From Saussurea involucrata (lineage: Eukaryota; Streptophyta; Magnoliopsida; Asterales; Asteraceae), in the NCBI GenBank assembly GCA_033807775.1, contig CM066321.1:250034422-250098421 (forward strand): a DNA stretch of 64,000 nucleotides. Direction: 5' to 3'. The position numbers and the translations under genes were made by a program. The notes under the pieces were generated by a model that did not search any database, had not been told where the DNA came from, and saw only the letters and a list, made by a program, of their open reading frames with translations. Positions 46,796 to 55,810 of the stretch are shown here, piece by piece; position 1 is the first letter of the stretch; each line of letters starts with the position of its first letter.

Positions 46796-46840
46796 GTAAC
46801 TGGTGACGAGGAGGTCGCTGAGGACTCTCCTCTGCCTTGA

Positions 46841-47748
46841 CCTTTATCTTTATTTTTACGGTGGGGCGACTGTAGTCGGTCATGCCTTTTGCTTGTATAG
46901 TTTTGATCGTATAAATGCAAGTGAAATTCTGTTACACTTTTGTCGCGTACTCTTTACTTTGTTGCGAACGAACAAAACAAGACAGGAAGATAATAAGACT
47001 TAATGAACGGGTGTAATTAGCCATAAAGCTGTATGACTGAGATACTTGTAATTGTGAAGTAATCGGGCGACCGAGGCCGACGAAGTATTCTAAGTATGGA
47101 ATTCAAGTCACACGACTTTTGTTTCCAACAATTAGTTAAAGAATACATGTAATGATTATAAGACCTGTTTAATGAATCCTAAGATTCCTTTTGTGATATG
47201 CAAGTCTCAGAGACTTGGTTCCTCACGATGAAGATCATAAGACTTGTATCTAAGTCGTAGAGGGTTTGGTTTCTCATAATATAAATCGTAAAACCCGTGT
47301 CTTAATCACCATAGGACTTTTGTTTTAAGTCGTAGAGAATTCGTTTGAATCGTAAGAAAAGAATGACTTTGGAGGAGATCGGGCGACTGGGCCGAATATA
47401 CATTCTAAACCGCGGAGTCTAAGTCATAAGACTTTGTATTTATGACTTAAATTTGAATGCATCTGTTGTGATCGTAGGATCTATGTATTGAATCGTAAGA
47501 TTCGGTTTACGTCGTATGAGTCATGAGTTATATGACTTTATCGATCGTGACATATTCATCATAACCTTGTAGTCTAAAAGACTTTTGTTTTCCCACGACG
47601 CATGTCGTAAGACTGACGTTCGTGCGATCCTACGAGCCTGCAATATAAGATTTGGGGGTGGTCGTTAGTTTGACCAACGACCCTCCGATGCTTAAGTCAG
47701 TAATTGTTTGTCGAAATAAATCGAAAGTAAAGAAGAAAATAAAGTGTA
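46841..47748 (-). other. D internal spacer, no gene seen
   Basis: AT-rich sequence with many loose copies of CGTAAGACTT or CATAAGACTT (47140-47620), giving a weak repeat texture. The far end of pol might lie here but I recognise no motif on either strand. Confidence 0.5.
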
Positions 47749-48316
47749 CTATAGCCCAGCTGTGTGGGGTTGTGGTCGTAGATTTGATACTACGATCTCC
47801 AGACGTACGATCACTTGTGGATCGTTGTCGTTCATGATTTTGGAAGGAATTCCGAACCTGCATAGAATGTTAGTCCGGAGGACAGAGATGACTTTTTTGT
47901 CCCGATTCTGGGAGTAAGCGTCTACTTCTGTCCGTTCAGAGAAATAATTCGACAGGACTAACAGGAAAATTTCTTGCCCTGGGGCAGGATGTGATTTACC
48001 AGCGATGTCCATTATCTGCCTTACGAAGGATCGGGGGATTAAGGACGTATGTAAAGCTTCAGAAGGTTGGTATATCATACCTGAGTACCTGAGTGTCGTT
48101 GACGGGCGTTACATACCCGGTGACGTTTATCGTTCGGTCGTGGGGTCCGATTGCCCCCAAGTCGTGAGCTATATCTATGCCCACGATCGGTAGCTGAAGA
48201 CTATAGTGTCGTATGGGGTACAACATTCTGCCCCCTTGTGGTGACTGTAAGATGATACCTGGATTTGCCTTTTCTGGCGTAAGGATAGATTGGATCGTAT
48301 CGTGTATAGTCGCCAC
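47749..48316 (-). pseudogene. RNase H and integrase scraps of element D
   Basis: Two short frames in different phases. At 48059-48316 the words PGIILQSPQGGRMLYPIR match the RNase H-like domain that precedes integrase in Tat elements. At 47749-48078, VRQIMDIAGKSHPAPGQEIF and the later RFGIPSKIMNDNDPQ match the integrase core (first and second catalytic Asp regions, both degraded). Integrase N- and C-terminal domains are not found. Confidence 0.7.
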
Positions 48317-48464
48317 AATGTGGGTTTCACCTTTGAGGTTTCAATGTTGCCTTATAGCAATCACGTGCGGTCTTCTACTCGCTTCTGATTTCTTGCACTC
48401 CCCATGGCGTCGGAAATTTGATCGTCTGATGATAGGTTGAGGGGACCGCTTTCATGTCGTGGAT

Positions 48465-48950
48465 CTAGGGTCGACCAAGTATAACGTTGTATGCTGATGA
48501 ACAGTCAATAACGTTAAATCTTGTTTGCTTATTGACCCCTTTAGCGTACACAGGGAGGATGATCTCTCCCAGAGTGTTGGTAGAATCGCCATTGAATCCT
48601 ATCAGAGTCGTCGATCGACGGGTGATCTCTGATTTATCGATTCCCTTAGCTTTGACAGTGCTTAGAAAAATGATGTTGGCCGAACTGCCCACGTCGACCA
48701 ATAATCTTTTGGTCGAGCAGTTGCCAATAGTGAGCTGGATAATCAAGCCATCATGATGTTTTTGCCAACTAACCTGGAGGTCGTCTTGATCGAACGTTAT
48801 CGGCATCGCCTCCAGTTCCAATTTTTGTTTCGGTCGGGACGACCGAGGAATGGGATATTCTCCCGACAATTGACTGGCATGCCGCTTGGCTGCCGAATAG
48901 GTTAAACCACAGACGTTGGATCCACCCGTCACAGTTGACGACTTTTTCAT
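48465..48950 (-). pseudogene. Aspartic protease of element D
   Basis: The frame has ITFDQDDLQVSWQKHHDGLI, then the active site LLVDVGSSANIIF. GIDKSEITRRSTTLIGFNGD and YNVILGRP follow, typical of Tat-group proteases. A TAG takes the place of the Trp that normally follows G-R-P. Homology continues about 45 codons (IHDMKAVPSTYHQTIKFPTP) and then ends. The RT that should come next is absent: only about 150 bases separate this from the RNase H scrap. Confidence 0.82.
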
Positions 48951-50498
48951 GGACGGGGGATGCCGGTCTTACGACATCAACTGGCGTAGATTCTTTAGTA
49001 ATCAAGCCTTGCAGATGACCCTTGGTTACGATCCAGGCTAACTCCTTCTGTAAAGCAAGGCAATTATCTGTCGTATGGCCATGGTCGCTATGGAAGTCAC
49101 ACCATTTGGTCTTATCTTTGTTGTCGTCATCCCTATCACTATTCTTGGGCCATCAGACAAACGACTGAATGTTTCTAAGGGCTTCGACTAGTTCTTTCAT
49201 CGTTCCCTTGAATCCATAAGAAGAGATCTTAGGATATTGCGAGAATCGAGGTGTAGGATTGCTCTTTTTCTTGTCGAACCGAACGTTCGATATTTGGCAC
49301 GATGGCTCCGACTTGACGCTAGGTTTGGATTTGAAATATGGCTTCTTGATCCCGAGCGATTTTTTGTTAGTGGAATGCTTACGGAGGAAGACTAAGTCGT
49401 CTTCGACCCTCATGTAAGCTAGAGTTCTAGCCCGTACGTCTTCGAAATTCTCAGGTGGGTATTTCGTAAGATCGATGTACAATCCTGTAGTGTTGTTGTC
49501 AAGACCACGCTTGTAGGCCTCGATGGCAGTCTTGACGTCATAATTCCGAATGCTGATCATTTATGCGTTAAAGCGACTGAAATAATTGCAGATGGATTCT
49601 CTAGATTTTTGGACGACGTAGTACAGATCGCTGGTCTGCTTCTCCATCTTGCGACTGCTGGAGAACTGTTGTGAAAACTGGTTGACCAACTCTGCGAAGT
49701 TGCTGATGGACTTGGGTTTGAGGTTGATCAACCATTGTAGAGCAGGACCTGTAAGATTCGCCCCAAAGATTTTGAACACACACACTTCTTGATATTGATG
49801 TGGGATTGACCTGTCCACATCAATTGTTTGTATTGTGCAATATGTTCTGCTGGATCAGTTATTCCTGAATATTTCGGTGTGAAAGCAGGAATACTGTACT
49901 TCTTCGAAACGTCAATGCTTGCTATTGCGTCAATGAAAGGCGACGCTTGAAATTCTGTGCGGGGTTCGACGTCGACGGGAACAGCGGCGCCTGGTAGTTT
50001 GGAAAGCAACGGCAACATCTTCTCGTTCTGATCTTCCAGTAACCTAAGTCGCTGGGCGACGGGGTCATTGGGGTCGGAATTTACGCCTGTTGGAGGGTTG
50101 ACCCCTGAATTCATGGTCGTCGTCGTACCGTTCCCGTATGAAGAACCATTGGCATCCCCGCTGAGAGGGATGAAATATGGCGGGGCGCCATTATGCAAAG
50201 GTGGCGGCCTCAAATACTGAGGGGGATATTGCCCTTGATGAGGGTTGTTGACAAATGGCCCCGGACCTGGATTGTTGGCGAATGACCCTGGACCTGTCTG
50301 GAATTGGGGCCTTACGATAGGTGTACCCATAGGTCGGGGACCATTCTGAGGTCCAAAGGAGTTACCCATTGACGGATTCCTCAGAGAGGCGATTTCCGCG
50401 ACTGCTTTCTGATTCTGCTCATGCAAGGCTTGAATCTGACTTCGAGTCACATTCAGTTCGCATTGAAGTTGAATCATGGGATCTTGATAATTTGCCAT
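48951..50498 (-). pseudogene. Gag of element D
   Basis: The ATG at 50498 starts MANYQDPMIQLQCELNV. A coiled N-terminus and a Pro/Gly-rich stretch (residues 50-110) lead into the capsid domain (PAFTPKYSGITDPAEHIAQY). The frame shifts near 49810 and continues as GANLTGPALQWLINLKPKS at 49561-49818. A TAA at 49561 follows SRFNA, then YDVKTAIEAYKRGLDNN in the same frame to a TGA at 49153. Beyond it WCDFHSDHGHTTDNC (about 49070-49115) is the zinc-binding motif of Tat Gag proteins. One frameshift and two stops make it non-functional. Confidence 0.85.
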
Positions 50499-50575
50499 TT
50501 ACCTGAAAAGTAACAAGAACTTCACAAGATCGTTAGAGCAATATACGTGATGGTATGAGATTTTCTCTAAATGGG

Positions 50576-50593
50576 TTCCCACAGATGGCGCCA
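50576..50593 (-). other. Primer binding site of element D
   Basis: TGGCGCCATCTGTGGGAA on the minus strand, three bases from the LTR. The TGGCGCC-N-TCTGTGGG form is the usual one in Tat/Ogre-group elements, probably an Arg tRNA. Confidence 0.82.
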
Positions 50594-50596
50594 AAC

Positions 50597-51445
50597 TGTT
50601 AATTCCAAAAATCGCCCAAAAGAACAACTTAAGGTTGATGTGGACTTTTACCAACTAAAGAAACGTATCTCAAGACCAAACAACACAATCGCAAGGAAAA
50701 AGTAAATAAGACAAGAGAATTGGTGACACGGAAAACCCCAAAACGAGGGAAAAAACCGCGGTCGACTTGTGAGAGTCGACGGTGCACTATAGTCGCCAAA
50801 CAGGGGCGAAAGTCCTTTTGTAACAGGTGTTTTGTGTACAACAGATTACAGATGAATGTAGAAATAAACTTAGTCGTGTGTAAATGTCGTGTGTCGTGTG
50901 TAAATCGTGCAAGAAAGTCTGCTGTCGTGCGGTTCGAACTGTGGTTGTGCGGAGCTGCTTTAGCGATATTTGTTCGAATGCTCTGTAGTTTGTTGTGTTT
51001 TCGATGTGAAATAGCTCAGAAAATAGATGGAGCAGATGTAGATTCAATCATAGTTGTTGTCCCTTCTTCGGTTGTAGAGCAGGCCTTTAAATAACTTCCG
51101 CTGGTCATTAAATGTGCCTTGATGGTTAGTCTCGTAACCACTGTCGGGCTTTTAATGCCATTGATTACTTGTCCGTTACTGGCCGTTTGCACCATGAATG
51201 CTCTTAGACCTGCATTAATGAACAAAAGAAACGTATGTTGACTGTTAACGGTTAGTATAGTCGTACGACCGTCTTAAGTCTCACACGTCGGTCGTACGGA
51301 ACGTACGACCAGCATAAAAAACGTACGACCGAGTACTCGTTCGTAAACAACCTGTAAGACCTTATCTTAATACAAGAGTGGTCTTATGGAAATGTTATCT
51401 GAGTTTTCTAGCGTCGGTCGTGAGGTGTGATTTTTTACCCAAACA
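50597..51445 (-). repeat. 5' LTR of element D (849 bp)
   Basis: Pairs with 15745-16595. Repeats of the CGTACG palindrome lie at about 51260-51335; one GTACGACC word intact here reads ATACGCCC in the other LTR. Confidence 0.93.
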
Positions 51446-51450
51446 CTGGG

Positions 51451-52927
51451 CACTGCTAATGGTCAGAGGCACATTCGAGGAGTCGTATGAACGACTCCCA
51501 ACGTATTTATATAATTTGCAGCTGCAAAATACAGGTACAGTCACCCAGATAAGGACCGATTCAAAGGGATGTTTTGAGTTGTGCTTCGTTTCCCTTGGAC
51601 CCACGGTACGTATATTAACACGTCATATATTTACACATAAACCACCTACGTTTTTGCAGATCCGCACATTTCTGGCAAATATGCGTCGTGTCCTGGTAAT
51701 AGACACTGCCTATTTAAAGGGGCCTTACTTGGGTATGATGTTCCTGGCAGTTGCCATGGACGGGAATAACACCATCGTTCTCGTAGCTTTCGGAGTAGGC
51801 AAGTCCGAAACCGGGGAGGAGTGGACTTGGTTTCTGTCCATGTTGAGACAAGCTATCGGAGACCCGGAAGGGTTGGTGTTTATGTCCGACAGGGCTGCTT
51901 CCATAAGCGCCGCAATCTCTTCCACGTACCCAAACGCCCCTCACGCCTTATGTTGTCGACATTTGAAGATGAATGCCAAATCCAAGGACAATCGTATTAC
52001 CACCCACCACGCCGTCTACTGGAAGGCATGCAGAGCGTATACGGCTCGGAAGTTTGACCGGTACATGAATGTTCTACGAGTTAGTGCCAAGGATGCAGCC
52101 AAAGTTATGGACGATGTTGGACCGGAGAAGTGGTTCACGACCCATTTTCCTGCACAACGGTATGACATTCTGACCTCCAATAGTGCAGAGTCGGTGAATG
52201 CACTCTCCCATTTTGCGCGTCGATTACCGATTGTACAACTTATGGAGTACTTCCAGGCCTTTCAACAAGAGTGGTACCAACTTCGACGCCGAAAAGGAGG
52301 TGAGATGCGTAATAGACTCACACCAAAGGCGGAGGAGATAATTCTCCTCAGGGCGGGACAGGCGTCGGCATGGAGGGTAAGCGAAATTGGGTATGGGAGG
52401 TACTAGGTTCGTGATAACCTACTTGACGCGATTGTAGATATGACCGACCATATTTGTTCATGTTTTCAATGGCAAAAATATGGGTTACCGTGCGGCCATG
52501 CCATCGCTACTGCAAGATATATGGGTCGTAGAGATTGCAGCGACTTGGCTGTAAATTTCTTCACGTCCGAAACTTACTGGGAAATATATCAGGAGGTAAT
52601 AAATCCAACTGGACCCCCTGAAGCATGGGTGTCTCCACCCGACCCCTTCCGCCATGCTATCCACCGTTAAACACTAAGAACAGAGCCGAAAGACCGAGAA
52701 AGAACGATCGACGTCCATCACGTGGTGAAGGTCTGATACAGCAAAAATGTACTCAGTACCAATGCGTAGGACATACTCGTGGAGAGTGTCCAACTCCCTC
52801 CCCTTCAACCGTGCCAAACAGTAGACGTTCAGTCAGCCAACGAAGTAGCACGCAGGGCCCGTCGGAGCTTGAACCACATGGAAGTATAAGATATGATAGC
52901 GTCGATCTGAACATTGATTTCCCTTGA
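51451..52927 (+). pseudogene. MULE transposase, catalytic and C-terminal piece
   Basis: Resumes after the CTGGG duplication with WALLMVRGTFEESYERLP. A probable 54-bp intron (51606-51659, GTACGT...TTGCAG) separates VSLGPT from IRTFLANM; it is in phase and open, so it could also be read through. The DDE core of the MULE domain (PF10551) follows: VLVIDTAYLKG (first Asp), FMSDRAASI (second Asp), ALCCRHLKMN and SNSAESVNAL (Glu). A TAG at 52404-52406 interrupts. Then a SWIM zinc finger (CSCFQWQKYGLPCGHAIA, about 52458-52511), a frameshift near 52650, and a zinc knuckle-like C-x-Q-Y-Q-C-V-G-H-x4-C with a basic linker. It ends NIDFP at 52927. Confidence 0.88.
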
Positions 52928-53375
52928 TTGGGATGATAAATCTTGTATGCTTAGTGCTCTTGTTTTATATATAACATGATTTTATCTACTTTATCGTCCC
53001 ATGTAATTTATCAAACATAAGTGATCTACGTTGTAATTTAACAAACAAAAGAGACCCTAGTTGAAAAAAGGGACCAAAAATTAAAATGGAAAACATTTTC
53101 TTTAATTAATTTCTATATTAAATACATTAAAACGGAAAGGAACATTACTTTAAATAAATACCTGAAACAGCTCAGACAATACGTGTGAAAAAAAATAGTA
53201 AAAAATGCAAAAACACCTAAAAAACCTTAAATACATAAAATGATAGCCTAAAAACTAGAGAGACCAAAACTGCAATTTTTTTGCCCTAAATCTCGGCCCC
53301 CATCGAGGGTAGAAGTCAAAAGTGTAAATAATTGACCACCACAGACCAAATCGCGGGCCTGGTCCGCGATCGCGA
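52928..53375 (+). other. MULE 3' untranslated and sub-terminal region
   Basis: AT-rich sequence to about 53250. It then enters looser inverted-repeat similarity to 5316-5480 (GC-rich CGCGAT words). No gene. Confidence 0.65.
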
Positions 53376-53475
53376 ACCCCATCGCGGAAAAATGGGGTAT
53401 TTCTGCAAAATGGGTTGCCATTTTGGGTATTTCTGCAAGTCAAAGTCAAACTTTGGGTATTTTAATTAATTTCCC
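53376..53475 (-). repeat. Right terminal inverted repeat of MULE L
   Basis: Reverse complement of 5216-5315 with two mismatches. Directly beyond it, at 53476, J reverse transcriptase sequence begins. Confidence 0.9.
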
Positions 53476-54393
53476 ACAAGAATAATATGACCTTTAACCT
53501 TTCTGATAAATAAAGTATTATCAATTTTTTACCATGTTCAAATTTTTCAGTGATAAGAAAGGAGGATAAAGTGTCATACCATGCACGAGGTGCTTGCTTT
53601 AAGCCATAGAGGGCCTTATCCAGTTTATAGACATACTCTGGATGCTTAGGATCAACGAATCCTGGTGGTTGTTCAATATAGACTTCTTCATTCAGGTTTC
53701 CATTTAGAAACGTTGACTTGACATCCATTTGGTGAACTTTGAAGTCTTTGTGAACTGCATAGGCTAGAAAGAGTCGAATTGCTTCAAGTATTGCCATTGG
53801 GGCAAAGGTTTCGTCATAGTCTATGCCTTTCTCTTGTTGGTATCCGTGAGCAACTAGTCTAGCTTTACAGTTCCAAATTCATCTAACTTATTACGATATA
53901 CCCATTTGGTACCTATCACAGTTTTGTCAGATGGTTTGGGAACAAGATTCCAAACTTTGTTTCTTTCAAATTCAGTCAGCTCTTCTTGCATAGCACTCAC
54001 CCAGTTTGGATTTTTGAGGGCATCATTAGTTTTCTTTGGTTCAATCAAAGAAATAAAATTAACAAATAAACAAATGTTACCTGAACTTCGTCGAGTCTGA
54101 ATACCTGCATTTGGATCACCAAGAATTTGATCAATTGGGTGATTTAAAGTCCATCGCTGAGCCGAAGCTTGAATCACTGACTTAGATAGAACTTCTGGAG
54201 GTACTGAAGAGGATGCTTCAGCAGCAGTAGATTCCGGTATACCAGGCAAGATTTGTTGAAGCTCAGATGAAATTTCATTTACTGATTGCTGAGAAGTGGA
54301 TGGATTTTCAGAGGTTGAGGGTTCAGAAGGAGGCAAAGTGTTTATGGGAACAACTGATACCCAAGAAGAGGATTCAGCTTCACTTGTTTGCAT
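53476..54393 (-). pseudogene. Reverse transcriptase of element J, N-terminal half
   Basis: A Ser/Pro/Glu-rich linker (TSEAESSSWVSVVPINTLPP) leads to LNHPIDQILGDPNAGIQTR and the RT start NWVSAMQEELTEFERNKVW...GTKWVYRNKLDE. A shift near 53830 is followed by HQMDVKSTFLNGNLNEEVYI, QPPGFVDP and YGLKQAPRAWYDTLS. A further shift near 53560 is followed by words equivalent to KIDNTLFIRKVKGHIIL. The sequence ends right there, a few codons before the catalytic Y-V-D-D. It belongs to the copia group. Confidence 0.88.
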
Positions 54394-54491
54394 GCTAGGA
54401 ATGATGATAGGATCATCATCAGCGATTGGGTTTTGACCTAAGGTTTAGGGTTGAGATTTGCTTCTGATTCCCCATAATGAGAAAACATCAA

Positions 54492-55340
54492 CTAATTCAG
54501 TTCTTCGTTTTCAGCAGTAGGTCTTGAATTTGCTAAGCGGGATTCATCAAAGGTGACATGAATGGTTTCTTCTACAGTTTGTCTTCTCTTATTGAAGACT
54601 CTGAAGGCTTTAAATAGTGAGGAGTATCCTAGAAATATTCCATCGTCAGCTTTGGGATCAAACTTTCCAAGAGAATCCCTGTTGTTTAAGATGAAGCATT
54701 GACAACCAAAGATATGGAGAAAGCTGATAGATGCCTTTCTTCCATGGAAAAGTTCATAGGCAGTTTTGTTGAATCTTTTGACGATTAGCGGCCTATTTTG
54801 AGTAAAACAGGCAGTGTTGACAGCTTCTGCCCAGAATTGAGTTGGAAGATGAGAATCACTAAGCATAGATCTAGCAGCTTCGATGATCGTTTGGTTTCTT
54901 CTTTCAGCGACTCCATTTTGCTAAGGTGTTCTCACTGCTGAGAAGTTGTGAGAAATTCCCTTACTCTCAAAGAAGTTATCAAGGGAACGGTTTTTGAATT
55001 CAGTTCCATGATCACTTCTTATTGAGCGAACAATCATATTGTTCAGGACTTCCATTTTCCAGACAAAAGAGATGAGTTCTTCTAAGGTGTCACTTTTTGC
55101 ACAGAGAAACATAACCTAGGTATAGCGAGAGAATTCATCTACTATGACAACAGTGTATTTCTTTCCAGCGATGGATTGTATGTTGACAGGGCCAAATAAA
55201 TCCATATGGAGAAGCTTAAGGGGATTTGTCACTGATGATACTTGCTTTGATTTGAAACTAGCTTTCAACTGTTTTCCTTTTTCACACATTGAGCAGAGAG
55301 ATTCCTTAGCGTATGAGTGCTGAGGCAAGCCAGTGACCAA
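54492..55340 (-). pseudogene. Integrase of element J
   Basis: GAG-pre-integrase/zinc region with CSMCEKGKQLKASF, then catalytic core HMDLFGPVNIQSIAGKKY (first Asp), IRSDHGTEFKN (second Asp) and QNGVAERRNQTIIEA (Glu). The core continues to HGRKASISFLHIFGCQCF and the copia-type FDPKADDGIFLGYS. A TAG at 54921-54923 stands where a Gln codon is expected (TP-stop-QNGV), and a frameshift lies near 55113. The family is certain; the gene is dead. Confidence 0.88.
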
Positions 55341-55570
55341 TTCTTTAGAGGAAACAATATTCAGCGTTTTGAAGTTGAGATGAGAGAGCCTTTATGCCAT
55401 AGCCAGTTGACATCTGAAGACCCGTTGGATAGAAAGCAGATGTTCTCAGTGGTTGTTGAGTCCATGTTTATTACATAAACATTTCTAAACGATAACCGCT
55501 GAGAGCAATCTTTTCTTTCTTATCAGTGACAAAGCATGCTTCCTTAGTAAAGCAAACTTTGTAGTCTTTA

Positions 55571-55798
55571 TCACATAGCTGACTGATTGTGCTTTAGTCC
55601 TTCTACGTAAGCGGCTCTTCTGAAGGTGGTTGTACCATTAGAAAGTACACCAAACCCTCGGGTGTATCCTTTTCCATTTCCACTAAAGGTCACTGAGGGA
55701 CCTTTTTCTTCCTTATATTCAGTGAGTAGGTTTCTTTTTCTAGTCATGTGTCGAGAGCATCCACTATCAAGATACCAGATACCCTTCGAGACCTGCAA
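55571..55798 (-). pseudogene. Protease of element J
   Basis: VSKGIWYLDSGCSRHMT carries the copia protease active site (D-S-G). It lies in the same frame as gag, separated from the Gag end (GPIVKWVPIST) by one TAA at 55811-55813. The frame is lost after KHN near 55580 through a small deletion; the usual LCDKDYKV words follow in another phase. Confidence 0.85.
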
Positions 55799-55810
55799 AC
55801 AAAAGAAAGA

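Larger units (their letters stand above)
45972..46840 (+). pseudogene. Antisense gene of D, 3' part (interrupted by MITE)
   Basis: Continues the frame broken at 18677: the ...RLKEA stretch resumes as LEKSSATEAELGATKAS. It encodes a further coiled coil (SLAKGEKQVGDLSSLMEAKG), then LRVKAAIMRHHLRGLNP, and an acidic tail (GDEEELDQEDKLEEEDPTD). The MITE at 46319-46795 splits the tail. Ignoring it, the frame runs VTGDEEVAEDSPLP to a TGA at 46838-46840. Helical region plus acidic C-terminus is typical of the antisense proteins of this group. No activity is known to me. Confidence 0.75.
15745..51445 (-). mobile_element. Element D: Tat-type Ty3-gypsy retrotransposon hosting C and a MITE
   Basis: LTRs at 50597-51445 (5') and 15745-16595 (3') on the minus strand. 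The target duplication is CTGGG at 15740-15744 and 51446-51450. The primer site TGGCGCCATCTGTGGGAA and the polypurine tract TTTTGGGGGAAAAC are on the minus strand. Gag, protease and RNase H/integrase scraps read leftward. A separate gene (17013-46840) reads in the opposite direction between pol and the 3' LTR, a layout known from the Tat/Ogre/Grande group. Without C and the MITE, D is about 7.9 kb. RT is absent. Confidence 0.92.
5216..53475 (+). mobile_element. Element L: MULE (Mutator-like) DNA transposon, split by nested insertions
   Basis: Both ends carry 100-bp inverted repeats beginning GGGAAATTAATTAAAATACC with two mismatches. Between them is a MULE transposase gene in three pieces (5799-6636, 15427-15744, 51451-52927), separated by retroelements E and D. 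Without the insertions and their duplications the element is about 3.76 kb, normal for an autonomous MULE. The frame joins correctly across E and essentially across D. The 9 bp outside the two ends (ATTTATAAA and ACAAGAATA) do not match, so the expected target duplication is missing. Confidence 0.88.
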
